From NCBI GenBank assembly GCA_023091665.1, contig JALJCQ010000001.1, forward strand, positions 2,542,001-2,606,000: 64,000 nucleotides of DNA, in the 5' to 3' direction. The position numbers and the translations under genes were made by a program. Of the stretch, positions 49,240 through 59,780 are shown one piece after another (positions within the stretch are counted from its first letter, which is position 1; every line of letters begins with the position of its first letter). Below the pieces are notes generated by a model. It was given only the letters and a program-made list of their open reading frames with translations. It was not told the origin of the DNA and searched no databases. Source of the DNA: Pythium myriotylum (lineage: Eukaryota > Oomycota > Peronosporomycetes > Pythiales > Pythiaceae).

Positions 49240-51966
49240 ATGGCCTCCGGACGCGCGACCGTCAAGGCGGTGCTCTCGGGCGACACGCTCGTGCTCATGG
49301 GCGCGGCCACGAACGGCCCGCCGCCCGAGCTCGTGCTCACGCTGGCGTCGCTCAACGCGCCGCGACTCGCGCGCGGGCCCGACGGCGTGAGCGAGCCGCA
49401 CGCGTGGGCCAGCCGCGAGTTCCTGCGCAAGCTCACCATCGGCAAGCAGGTGCGCTTCAAGGTCGAGTACCGCGTGGGCGCCATCAACCGCGACTTCGGC
49501 TCGGTCTGGCTGCCCCCAAACGCGCGCGGCGTCGAGGAGAACGCCTGCGTGATCGTGGCGCGCGAAGGCTGGGCCAAGGTCAAACCGGTCGAACAGTCGC
49601 GCGACGGCGCCTCGCCCGACCACGAGAAGATGCTCAAGGTCGAGCAGGTCGCGATCGCCGAGAAACGCGGCATGTACAAGGACTCGGACGAGCTCGCGCA
49701 CACGACCATCAAGTGGGCCCCCGCCGATGGCGATGCGCTGCTCGCCGAGCACAAGGGCAAGCTCGTGCCGGCGCTCATCGAGTCGGTCCAGAACGGCTCG
49801 TCCATGCGCGCTGTGCTGCTGCCGTCCATGCAGATCGTCAACTTTGGGCTCGCCGGCGTTCAGGCCCCGCGCACAAATGCACCTGGCGCCGGTCCGGACG
49901 GCGCTGACGGCCCGCAGCCACACTCGCGCGAGGCCAAGCACTTCACGGAGACGCGTCTGCTGCATCGCGACGTCGACCTCAAGCTCGAGGGCGTGGACAA
50001 ATTCGGCAACCTCTACGGCAGCGTCGTGCACAAGTCGGGCAACAACATTAGCGCCGAGCTGCTGCGCAACGGCCTCGCCAGAATGGCCGACTGGAGCGCA
50101 GCGTTTGTGAGCGACACAGCCCGCTCGCTGCTGCGCGCGGCCGAGAAGGAGGCCAAGACCGCCAAGCTCCGCGTCTGGCGCGACTACCAGGCGCCCGTGC
50201 TACAGTCGGCCAGACACCTGCGCGGCACGGTCATCGAGGTTATCAGCGGCGACTGCGTCGTCGTCTACGTGCCCGAGAAGAACGAGGAGAAGCGCATCTA
50301 CCTGTCGTCGCTGCGCGCGCCGCGACTGGGCAACGCACGCCGCAACGAGCCGAACGCGCCGTACGCCGTCGAGTCGAAGGAGTTCCTGCGCCAGAAGTCG
50401 ATCGGCAAGAACGTGCGCGTCGAGGTCGAGTACGAGAAGAGCAACCCTGCGCTCGGCGAGAACGCGCTCATGACGTTTGCGAGTCTCTTCTACGAGTCCA
50501 AGAACACGCTCAAGAAGGCCGCCGAGGGCGCGGCCGACGCCGCCAGCGCCAAGGGCGTGAACCTCGCCGCGGAGCTCGTCGCCGCTGGTCTCGCCGAGGT
50601 CGTGCGCCACCGCCCGGACGAAGCCAAGTCCGAATACTACGATGACCTTCTCACGGCCGAGACCAAGGCTCAGACCCAGAAGAAGGGTCTCCACTCGGGC
50701 AAGGAGGCGCCGCCTGAGCAGCGCTTCACGGACCTGTGCTTCGACGCGACCAAGGCCAAGCAGTACCTGCCGTTCCTCCAGCGTGAGAAGGTCACCCGTG
50801 CGATCGTTGAGTACGTGTACTCGGGTACGCGCGTCAAGCTCTTCGTGCCCAAGGAGAACTGCATGGTCAACTTCGTGATCGCCGGCATCAAGTGCCCGCA
50901 GCCCACGCGCTACGCCGGCGCTGGCGTTGTGTCGGCCGCCGCCGAGCCCTTCGGCGAGGACGCCAAGCTCTTCACGAAGCGCAACATCATGCAGCGCAAC
51001 GTCATCATTGAGATCGAGGACATGGACCGAGGTGGCAACGCCTTCGGTCCGCTGTACGTCGGTGGTGCCAAGGACGAGAAGAGCAACTTCGGGTGCCAGT
51101 TGCTTGCCGAGGGTCTGGCGTGGGTCGACTCGTTCTCGGTCGAGCGCACGAGCACGGGCGCCCAGCTGCAGCGTGCCGAGGAAGGCGCCAAGCAGGCTAA
51201 GAAGAACTACTGGAAGAACTACGACGCGCAGGCCGCCGCGGCCAAGGCCAAGCAGGCTACCACGAACGCCACGGCAGACGACGTGCTCCCGTGCGTTAAG
51301 CTTTCGGAGATCGTTGATGCCACGACGTTCTTCATCCAGAATGTGGCTGACCGCACGGCCGCGCAGGTCGAGGAGAAGATGAAGGAGTTCACGCGCACGC
51401 ACGGCACCCAGGGCAAGACCTTCGAGGTGCGTCGCAACGGCGTCTGCGCGGGTCTCTTCGACGACGGCAACGGACCGATGTGGAACCGCGCTCGTATCGA
51501 GTACGTGCACCCGGACGGCTCGGCGCGTGTGCGCTTCTTCGACTACGGCAACGTCGCGACGCTGCCAGCCAACCGCTTGCGTCCTCTTGACGCCAACCTT
51601 ATTCAGTACCCACCGCAGGCCAAAGAGGTTGTGTTCGGATTCATCAAGCCCTTGCCTGCCACGGACGAGTTCGGCCACGAAGCAGCCCAGCTGCTTGGTG
51701 AGACGGCGTGGGGCCACACGCTCAGCGCGCGCATCCACGGTCACGATGAGCAGAACCGCCCGATGGTGTCTCTCTACAAGAACAACCAGAGCGTCTCCGA
51801 GGTGCTGCTCGAGGCTGGTCTGCTACGGACGAACCGCAAGGCACTCGTGAAGGCACCTGCGCACCAGAAATCGGTCGTGGACGGTCTGCTCAATGCGCAA
51901 TCCATCGCTAAGAAGAAGCGCCTGGCCATGTGGCGCTACGGCGACGTCGAGTCGGACGAGGACTAG
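49240..51966 (+). CDS. SND1: Tudor staphylococcal nuclease (Tudor-SN / SND1)
   Basis: 908 aa, intronless. Four tandem staphylococcal-nuclease-like domains (starting near residues 1, 165, 325 and 505; recurring signatures VKAVLSGDTLVL, RAVLLPSMQ, GTVIEVISGDCVVV, AIVEYVYSGTRVKLF). A Tudor domain follows around residue 745 (WNRARIEYV, ARVRFFDYGNVATLP), then a partial fifth SN domain to the C-terminus, the standard family architecture and length. It binds and can cleave structured RNA and acts in RNA silencing, splicing and stress granules in other eukaryotes. The 5' flank has a CT-rich tract just before the ATG. Confidence 0.96.
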   Translation: MASGRATVKAVLSGDTLVLMGAATNGPPPELVLTLASLNAPRLARGPDGVSEPHAWASREFLRKLTIGKQVRFKVEYRVGAINRDFGSVWLPPNARGVEENACVIVAREGWAKVKPVEQSRDGASPDHEKMLKVEQVAIAEKRGMYKDSDELAHTTIKWAPADGDALLAEHKGKLVPALIESVQNGSSMRAVLLPSMQIVNFGLAGVQAPRTNAPGAGPDGADGPQPHSREAKHFTETRLLHRDVDLKLEGVDKFGNLYGSVVHKSGNNISAELLRNGLARMADWSAAFVSDTARSLLRAAEKEAKTAKLRVWRDYQAPVLQSARHLRGTVIEVISGDCVVVYVPEKNEEKRIYLSSLRAPRLGNARRNEPNAPYAVESKEFLRQKSIGKNVRVEVEYEKSNPALGENALMTFASLFYESKNTLKKAAEGAADAASAKGVNLAAELVAAGLAEVVRHRPDEAKSEYYDDLLTAETKAQTQKKGLHSGKEAPPEQRFTDLCFDATKAKQYLPFLQREKVTRAIVEYVYSGTRVKLFVPKENCMVNFVIAGIKCPQPTRYAGAGVVSAAAEPFGEDAKLFTKRNIMQRNVIIEIEDMDRGGNAFGPLYVGGAKDEKSNFGCQLLAEGLAWVDSFSVERTSTGAQLQRAEEGAKQAKKNYWKNYDAQAAAAKAKQATTNATADDVLPCVKLSEIVDATTFFIQNVADRTAAQVEEKMKEFTRTHGTQGKTFEVRRNGVCAGLFDDGNGPMWNRARIEYVHPDGSARVRFFDYGNVATLPANRLRPLDANLIQYPPQAKEVVFGFIKPLPATDEFGHEAAQLLGETAWGHTLSARIHGHDEQNRPMVSLYKNNQSVSEVLLEAGLLRTNRKALVKAPAHQKSVVDGLLNAQSIAKKKRLAMWRYGDVESDED

Positions 51967-52130
51967 ATGTACTCGTCGTGCCCAGTTCGCGAATGTAGCG
52001 ACTCGACTTCCGACCGGCATTCCTCACAGCAACGAAATAGTCTCAGATCACAGTTCAGCAGCTCCACAAAGTAACCCCGTAAAACACTGAATAGTATGTG
52101 GATTCGACCAAGTCACATTTAAGGTGTCTC

Positions 52131-53900
52131 TTACTCGAGGGCGGGCATGTCGTCGAATTCCTCGGCGATTTGTTTCTTCTTTTCTTTCTCCTGCAGCACC
52201 TTGTTCTTGGCCTGCATACGGTCGAAGATCTTCTCCTTATACAGCTTCTTCTCGTCTTCCTTGTACCGCGCAGCATACTTGCTCAGCAGCGCGTGGTTGC
52301 GCTTGAGATCCGCGACGGCATGGGCAAACTTTGCGTCGGTCTTGCCAATTAACTCGGCCGCCTTGTCCAGACTCTTCTCAGCCTCCTTGGCGTACTCGAA
52401 ACCCTTATCAAGAATCCAAAACTCGCCGTTTTTCTCCTTCTCCAACTCCGTTTTGAGCTTCTCGATGAAGACGAGGCCGCGGCGGAAGTGCCCCTTGCCA
52501 TTCTTGCCATCTAGTAGGATAGCCTGGTCGCAATCCCACAAAGCATCTTCGATCTTCTTCAGCTTGATCTTGCACAGCGCTCGGTTGAGGTAAAGCACGA
52601 GCTAGTCAAAAACAAATAAGTTTCATCTGACATTGCGACCGATTATGAGCAATGACCAATACCTTGACACCATTGATCTTGTCCTTGTCTGGCTGCGGGA
52701 CGAGGTGCTCCCACTCATCCTTGCTATAGAAGATGTTGACGAATCCCTGATCACGCTAACGTAAGTGAATCTGTTTCGCTATGACGAAGCAGCAGCCAAG
52801 CTCACCGCATCGTAGTGCTTCTGAGCCTTATCGTACTCCTGCTTGGCCACGCAGGCGTTGCCCTTCTCTTTCTCTTCCAGCGCCAACGACACCCGCTCAT
52901 CTAGACAATACATCACCCATCAAGACACACTCTCTCAACAGGTCAAACGGACAGGTGCCTCACCGACTGTCGGTGGAGGGTTCTCCTCCAACATCTTCCT
53001 GTCTTCTTCGGCCTGCTTTCGTCGCGTCTCGGCGAGCTCTGCCTGGGTCGGGAAGCGAGGGAGTGGTTCCTAAAGTCATAAGCAATGAGAAGACCGTTCC
53101 TCCAAGTTAAAGCCACCGATGCACTCACGTTGAATTTGAGCAGCTCGATCTCAAAGTCGAGGGTCTCATCTGGCTCGACCTTGGGCGCGAAACCCTTGGA
53201 GCCGTACGCGTACTCCGGTGCAATGATGAAACGGGCAATCTCGCCCACGTTCATCGTGGCGACGCCAATGTCCCAACCCTTGATGACCTTCTCACGGCCG
53301 AGCTGGAACTCAAATGGGTCGTCCGTGCCGCCCACGTGCTTGCCGTCCACGACATCACGCCTGGAACCATCAAGTTGAGTGACGTGTTTCCGCATAAGCA
53401 CACCCACTAGAACTCACGAGGTGTCGAAGATCGAGCCGTCCTCCAGTCGGCCAATATATTGAACTGTCCACCGACCACACCATAAGACACCAAGCAATGC
53501 AGTCATTAGAGACCGGTCAATAGCGTACCAAACGTCGGGCATCCTTCCTCGATCCGCTTCGCGCCGGGCTCGCCCTCCTTGATGATTTTCTTGAGCACGC
53601 CGCCGTCGGCGTAGGGCGAGATGTCGGTGAATCCTTCGTCGCGACAGTATTTGCTCTGGTCCGGATCGAAGAACGCCTTGGTCTCGCTGGGCGTCGCACC
53701 ATAAAATGGCACGAGTCAGCGCGAGTGGGGAGACGCCATCGACGGCGAAGGACTCACCGCGCGCAGTGCATGCAGATGCGCTGCGGGTTGGTCACGAGCC
53801 CGAGGCCGCGGCCGCCGCAGTGCACGCAGCGAGGGAACTCGTCTGCCGAGCGCGCGGGCGTCGCGGCCGAGTCGCTGCGAGGGCTGCTGGGCGTCGACAT
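52131..53900 (-). CDS. FKBP-type prolyl isomerase with TPR domain and N-terminal CxxC pair
   Basis: Eight exons: 53900-53758, 53686-53529, 53463-53418, 53360-53129, 53069-52964, 52900-52806, 52755-52663, 52601-52131 (introns 50-71 nt, phases consistent), 447 aa. Residues ~25-47 hold CVHCGG...ICMHC, a CxxC-x15-CxxC zinc-binding motif not usual in FKBPs. The FKBP domain follows with its active-site residues: VQYIGRLEDGSIFDTS, FEFQLGREKVIKGWD, ARFIIAPEYAYG and LDFEIELLKF. Three TPR-like helix pairs (LEEKEKGNACVAKQEYDKAQ; LVLYLNRALCKIKLKKIEDA; GHFRRGLVFIEKL) and a charged coiled-coil tail complete it. Probably an HSP90-associated co-chaperone of the FKBP4/5 class; the C-terminal calmodulin-type helix is not evident. 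Confidence 0.9.
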
Positions 53901-54209
53901 GGAGATCTCACAATTGCATCCGTTCTCGAAGCTTTTCACGGGGTCCGCATGGGTACAGTGTACCCCACCGATGGGTTACGCGAAACTGGACCTCCCTCGC
54001 GGTCGCAATTAGTTTTTTTGTGACGTCACAAACTGTGACTCGAGACGAGGTGACCAGGCTCACGATGGTCAAATGGCTTGACAAGTGCTTCCGATAAGAG
54101 CAAGCTCACTACAGTGCTAGACACGACGGGGAGTGATCTGCTCAAGAGGGCGGATCGATAAGACGAGGTTTGGCGGAGTGGGCGCGTAGCAATTAGAGAA
54201 AGGGAGGGT
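53901..54209. other. intergenic between RPB7 3' end and FKBP 5' end
   Basis: Both neighbours are on the minus strand. It includes the FKBP promoter and the 3' flank of RPB7. A short palindromic TTTTTGTGACGTCACAAA lies near 54014-54031, including TGACGTCA, a CRE/bZIP-type binding site. Confidence 0.5.
54018..54028. promoter_or_regulatory. palindromic TGACGTCA (bZIP/CRE-type) site upstream of the FKBP gene
   Basis: TTGTGACGTCACAA is a perfect 14-bp palindrome containing the CRE octamer, about 120 bp upstream of the FKBP start codon. Chance occurrence is possible; no other copy was noticed nearby. Confidence 0.4.
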
Positions 54210-54823
54210 CTAGAAGTTATCTGAGGAGATCAGGCCTAGGAAGTCGTCCTTGATGGTGCCGATAGCATTCTGATCCAGTCCAATACACAGAGTTAGAGAC
54301 CCGTGGGGTTCGAGAGAGAGAGAGAGAGAGAGGCAAAGACACGTACGATCTCGGTGACGTCGATACTGACGCCCATGATGCGCAGCCGCACGCCGCAGCC
54401 TTTCCGGATCTCGACCTCGCGGTCGTCCGAGATCCAGGCGTTGTTCTCGTGGTCGTAGCCGTTGTTGAGGTCGTTGGGCATGGCGTGGCGCGAGACAAAG
54501 ACCTGGAGCGGCCCGACGTCGGCGAAGAAGCCAAGCTGGTTGACGACCGTGACGACGGCATCGAGCACCTGGTTCTTGAACGGCCGGAAGAGGATCGCGC
54601 GGTAGCGGATGTTGAAGCAGACGTAGCCCGAGTTGTCCTGGATCACGCCCTTGCCGATGTCTTCGTCGCGCACCTCGGTGACCGTTATGACGTAGCCGTA
54701 CTTGCCCATGGAGGTGCCTTCGACCTCCTCGATGAGGCGCAGACGGATGATGTCGTGCAGGCGCGGGCCGAAGTGCATCGGGTGGAGCAGCAGGTCGCGC
54801 GTGAGCTGCTTGAGGAAGAACAT
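54210..54823 (-). CDS. RPB7: RNA polymerase II subunit RPB7
   Basis: Two exons, 54823-54347 and 54269-54210, with a 77-nt intron holding an (AG)n microsatellite on the plus strand (CT tract in the transcript). Product 178 aa (family ~171). It starts MFFLKQLTRDLLLHPMHFGP, the conserved N-terminal RNP-like domain; the S1/OB domain follows (LDAVVTVVNQLGFFADVGPLQVFVS, then VRLRIMGVSIDVTEI). It ends IKDDFLGLI, as in other RPB7s. With RPB4 it forms the stalk that binds emerging RNA. The upstream ATG-less codons before 54823 are not used. Confidence 0.96.
54311..54332. repeat. GA/CT microsatellite in the RPB7 intron
   Basis: About ten GA dinucleotides; in the transcript it forms a polypyrimidine tract directly after the 5' splice site rather than before the acceptor. 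Confidence 0.85.
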
Positions 54824-55614
54824 GGTCGATGGATCCGCTCGGCGGGGCACAACTGGCCGGCACTCCCGCGCAAAGGAACGCGGGATCTCGTGAAATGGAC
54901 CTCTACTACTGGGTTATTACAAATCGGCGACATCCTCTCTAACGTGATAGTGTGGACCACATCTATTCCGGGCGCTGTCTTTTCAAGATCGGTTCTCCGT
55001 TGGCCGTCCTCGCCCGACGGAGGGCCAGCTGTTGCGGTCCCGTGGGTGGGGGAGCGTTAGCTTCTCTTCTCGCGCCAGGCCGCTTTGTTCTCTATGGAGA
55101 ATGCCATAGAGTCGCGCGCATGTGACGCCGATGGGGAGAAGTGTTCCGATGCTCGACGACGCCCTTGCGTTCTTTGTTCCAACGGCCAAGCTGTAACGAT
55201 CAGATCTCGAGGACCGCTGGGATTGGCGGAAATGGGTTTTCCACCGTCCCCACCGCCCGGAAACCCTGGCCCCGCTGATATTCCTTCCTCGGAACAAAGG
55301 ACAGAACAAAAAAGCCCCCTGCCCTGGCGTTTACTTTTGCCTTTTCCCCCAATCGGTTTCTTTTGCGGCGGCGCGTTGTTTTGTTTTTTTGCGGCGGCGT
55401 TGTGGAGAACGACCTTCTCACACCAAACACTGCCACACCCCGACACACCAAACTCCACCTCCGCGGAACAGATCGCGTGGAGCGCCGTCGCCGCGTTTTG
55501 TTCTCCGCGATCTTTCCGAGCGGAGCGCGAGCGGACCGAGCGGACGAGCGAGCGGACGGCCGCGCTATTTGCGGCGGCGCCAATCCCCTTCCTCGCCACT
55601 TCTCCCCCACGCGA
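54824..55614. other. divergent promoter region, RPB7 / F-box-CDK-cyclin gene
   Basis: 791 bp. Contains GCGGCGGCG-rich stretches and T runs (55375-55400) but no recognised gene; the open frames on both strands run through GC-rich sequence. Upstream control of the fusion gene is presumably here. Confidence 0.5.
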
Positions 55615-58600
55615 ATGAGCGACAAGCCGCGCAGCGACTCGACGCCCTCCAAGCGCCGCCGCCTCGCCTCGGCGGCCGCCGCGCAGGCCTCGCTGCCCTC
55701 CAACCTCGCCACGGCCACGGCCAGCGGCAAGCCCCCCGTCGGCATCCGCGAGCGCAAGGCGCCCGGCCTCGTCTGCGGCGCCGCCGCGGGCGCCATCGAG
55801 AACCCGATCCTCGCCGCGCTCGGCGGCACGCCGCGAGGCGCCAGCTCCATCGCCGCCTTCCCCGTCCCCGCCCCCGACCCCGACGCCGTCGAGCGCGCGC
55901 CCTCGACCGAGACGACCATGGACGACGACGTCGCCATGCCGCTGGCGCCGCCGCCCGTGGCCAAGCGCAAGCGCGACGACATGGCGCCCGCCAACGCCAA
56001 CGCCAAGCTCGAGCCCGAGCCCGCGAACAAAGACGAACCGACCATGAAGGGCGAGTTCGTCGCCTACGCGCGCGAACACGTCCACAACCAAGAGGCCGGC
56101 GAAGAAGGATTCTCCATCGACCCGTCCGACCGCGCCGTCGAACACCGCGCCAACAAACTCGTGCGACGAGAGATCCTCATCGCCTCGCCCGCGCCCAACG
56201 AGGACGACGAATGGGAAGGCAGTATGACCGAGTCCCAAATGGACGACTCGAAAGTCGGCGTCTACCAGCCGAACGAACACATCGACCTGCAGCCAGTCGA
56301 CATGATCCTCCACATCTTCTCTTTCCTCGTCTCCTCGGAAGACTTCCCCAACATGGGGCTCGTGTCGAGGAGGTGGCGAGAACTCACGAGCCGGAGATCT
56401 CTCTGCCAGGCGCTGCCGAGCATCCTCCCGGACGGCGCCGTCAACTGGCTCAACTTCCAGAACCTGGGGATCAAGAACAAAGGCACGGAGGGCACGTGCT
56501 TCAAGTGCCACCAGCGCTCGACCGGCAAGATCCTCGCGATGAAGAAAGCGCGCGTATTCCCAAAGGTGCGGCGTGGTCGAGCAGATCGTGAAATTTTAAT
56601 GGGACTGACTGATCCTTTTCTGGTTCATAGGGCGAAGGCGTTCCGTACTACATGCTTCGCGAGCTTGCAGTGCTTAAAGGCATCAAGCATGACCACATCG
56701 CTTCGCTGGAGATGATCAGTCTCGCGAAAGACGAGCTACACGTCTTCTTCCCGTACGTCGACAAAACCCTCCACGAGATCATCAATCCGACGGGTGACCC
56801 GAGTGGCGGGCGTGTGTTGTCCGAGCGAGTTGTACGTCCATTTTGTTCTGATTGCTGGTACGAATCTCGGTTTCTTACATCGTGCGCTTCCAGATCCGAC
56901 GTCTCCTTCACCAACTTTTGGATGCTATCGCGTATTGCCATCGACGGGGTGTTCTCCACCGGAATCTCAAGCCGAAGCACCTTCTGATCAGGACAGAAGA
57001 CATCGATTCCCTTGGTAAGAAGCCTTCTTTGCCAAAAAAAAAAAAAAGAATCTTGCAGGAATCAATGGACTAATCCCTCTTTGTCAGATGACGCTGTCCT
57101 TCAAATTTCCGATTTCGCATTGGTTCGGGCGACAGGGGTCCCAAGAAGGACCTACACCATGGAAGTTGTCACACTATGGTATCGACCTCCTGAGATACTG
57201 ATGGGTGTGCGAGGCTATTCATCCGCAGTGGATATCTGGTCTGTTGGCTGCATTTTCGCAGAGATGGCCCAGGGGAAGCCTCTGTTCACTGGGATCTCGG
57301 AGATCGATCAGCTCTTCCAGATCTTCAGCAAGCTGTCGACCCCGTCGTCCGAGTCGTGGCCTGGTTTTACCTCGCTGCCTAACTACCATTTCGAGTTCCC
57401 GAACTGGAAGCGGCGACCACTAGATCGATTGTTCCCGAACATCTCTCCTCTTGGAATCGATCTCCTCAGCCGACTCCTCACGTACAATCCTGAGCAACGT
57501 ATCACCGCGGAAGATGCCTTGAGGCATCCGTACTTTTCTGAAGACATTGAGAGATTTACCCAGCTCACGCCAACGATTCCGATGGACCATATGGAGTATA
57601 CGATGAAGCGGCTTCGATCTAGCAAGATCCCTGAGCATGTCGAGTTGTTCCATGCCTATCTTCGCCAAACTGAGAGGGACTCATGGAAAGAGATCAAGTA
57701 TCTGAGGTGAGATTATTCCTATACCTACTCTGATACTATTGGGAATTCGAAGCTGATGTCGCTTTCACACCAGCCGCCAGAAAGCGCTCCGTCCTGCCCA
57801 CCGTTCAATGCTCGTGGATTGGTTGATCGAAGGTACGCCTCGTTTGTATATTTTCTAGATATTTCACTTCTAACCTTCTCCTTCTGTTGTAGTCGTCGAT
57901 GTGTTCGAGATGTGTCTGCGAACTGCATTCCTCGCCGTAAACTACACAGATCGCTTCTTGGACATTGTCATGGTCAAGAAGACACGCTTCCAGCTGCTTG
58001 GTGCGACTTGTTTACACGTTGCATCGAAGTGCGAGGATGTTTCATACATCGGCGTGGAAGACCTCGCCATGTGCGCGGATAACGTTTACACTTCGGCCGA
58101 AGTATTGAAGATGGAAGAGAAGCTGCTGAACACGCTGAACTTCACGTTGTCCATTCCGACAGGTTCGCACCATTGCTCTGACCCGAGAATTTTTCCATTC
58201 TTGCTAACAGTGGTCCTTGCGTAGCACTCGACTTCCTCAACATCTATGAACGCATGATTCCTCCGATTCAAAAGAAGACATCCATGCTCGCTCACTACCT
58301 TCTCGAGCTTGCTTTGCAAGAGTATCAGTTCCTTAAGTTTGTTCCGTCCATCGTCGCTGCATGTTGCTTATCAATGGCTATGTACACAGTCGACGGATAC
58401 CCCATGGTGAGTCCTTTTTGGCAGCGGTAGAAGCGATCTGTGATCTCTGATGCTTTTCGTTGATGGCTTTAGACCAAGGAACTAGCAGACGCTTGCCAGT
58501 ACCGATGGGTTGATCTCAAAGAGTGCATGGGAGAGCTCCAGAGTCTGTATTCGAACTCTCCTTCGAACAATCTCGCTGTTATCAAGAAACGATACTCTAA

Positions 58601-58661
58601 GGCTGAGCGATGCCAGGTTGCAACAGTTATGCCACCCACTACCTTCAATATGGCATTCTGA
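55615..58661 (+). CDS. F-box / CDK-like kinase / cyclin fusion protein
   Basis: Eight exons: 55615-56565, 56631-56831, 56894-57014, 57088-57706, 57774-57832, 57893-58162, 58225-58406, 58473-58661 (introns 60-73 nt, phases 0,0,1,2,1,1,0), 863 aa. A disordered N-terminus leads to an F-box at about 226-270 (QPVDMILHIFSFLVSSEDF, LVSRRWREL). The CDK-like kinase (about 285-590) has Lys310 (AMKK), a PSTAIRE-equivalent GEGVPYYMLRE (Glu328), HRN (406-408) for HRD, DFA (433-435) for DFG, and an intact T-loop GVPRRTYTMEVVTLWYRPPE. A cyclin A/B-type region follows: HAYLRQTERDSW, MLVDWLIEVVDVF, NYTDRFLD, LGATCLHVASKCED, then a C-terminal cyclin fold. The cyclin N-helix is encoded in the kinase exon and its next helix in the following exon, supporting one transcript. 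Confidence 0.85.
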
Positions 58662-58852
58662 GACAGCTTTGGGCCTTCAATTTCCAATCAAGAGCGTGTT
58701 GTGTCGTTGAGAATAAATCTGGAAAGGTGCTGGAAATCGCGTGAACTCAAGCGAGCCACGGAGCGAAGCAAAGTAAAACAAAACACAATTCGGGTATGAT
58801 TATTACTACGTATTATATAACGTCGTTCTCCCACCTGCCCTTCGTTCGCTCT

Positions 58853-59537
58853 CTAACAACTCGCTTTGGCTAAGCCGCGGGGCTTGACGGGTTGCGCGAT
58901 GTAAATCACCGTAGGATCGTTCGGGTCGACGAATGCCTTGTTCTGGCTTTGGACAAAGCTCATGTCCAACACTTCCTGGCGTTTGCGCTTCTCCAGCAAC
59001 CTCAAGAAAACAGGGAGAACGGTTCCCGTGCCTCCGTTGTCAAAGATGATCTTCCATGAGAACTTCGCGTCGTCCGAGGTTTCTCTTTCGCTCTGCGTAT
59101 ATCACGTTATAAGAACCTGACAGAATACTCACAGCTCACGCCTCAGATGTGGATCACGAACCGGAATGACGAGACCAGACAAGCTACATGCGCCAAATAT
59201 CGGCTGGTTGAACTTCTCTTCCATCATGTTGGCTAGTGGGACTTCAAACGCCTCGAAGAACACGCCATTCTGCATGGATCCTTTCTCGGCCACAAAGATC
59301 ACACGCTGCGTCGTGCAGTAGATGCGGCCTTTGCCCTTGTACGTTGCGCTAGCGGGCCAGAGAAGCGAGGTGAGTGAAAACGATACTAGTAGCATGCACA
59401 CAAGCTCGGCGCTGTCCTCACTCGAGGGTCTTGACCTGGAAGGAGATCTTGGCGCGCTCCAGAATGAAGAACTCGTCGTCATTCGCGAGCGGCAGCAGCT
59501 TTCCTTCGTCCGAGAAGAGCTGTGGCTTGAACGACAT
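58853..59537 (-). CDS. WBP2-like GRAM-domain protein
   Basis: Three exons inferred: 59537-59422, 59348-59133 and 59090-58853 (introns 73 and 42 nt), 189 aa. The N-terminus (MSFKPQLFSDEGKLLPLAND) and the GRAM/PH-like fold (GKGRIYCTTQRVIFVAEKG, then AFEVPLANMMEEKFNQPIF and FSWKIIFDNGG) match the WBP2 family of WW-domain-binding proteins. The Pro-rich PPxY tail of animal WBP2 is absent; the C-terminus is short and basic. The second intron (donor CT|GTGAGT, acceptor GCAGAG) is very short, the only choice keeping the frame. It may act at membranes or as a transcriptional co-regulator; function not established from sequence. Confidence 0.82.
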
Positions 59538-59780
59538 GGTGGCGCGCGTGCGGTGAGTGAGGGAGTGGGCGCCCGAGCTGGAGATCACTTTGGGCCTGAT
59601 GTATTTTTGTGAACCCATCGGATCCCCTCACAAGCCATTAGACATCCCGACCCACTGAATTACGTGAACACGAGCGTCTCGTCACAGAGGTTGCCAGGTA
59701 CCATGGTTGAGGTGACGAGGGGGCATCTACATATATATTGATATCGCAGTTCAGATGGGGACTCAGGGCGTGAGGCAGCT

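Noticed and set aside
50200..51744. 514-codon minus-strand frame opposite Tudor-SN
   Set aside because: Shadow of the GC-rich coding strand; composition dominated by Leu, Arg and Val, no family, and the sense strand is a complete SND1.
55057..56511. 484-codon minus-strand frame opposite the F-box/CDK/cyclin gene
   Set aside because: Runs through low-complexity GC-rich sequence and through the F-box coding exon; no recognisable domain.
57001..57060. Poly-A run near 57037 as an internal retroposon tail or gene end
   Set aside because: It lies in a 73-nt intron with proper GTAAGA donor and GTCAG acceptor and consistent phase, between two kinase exons.
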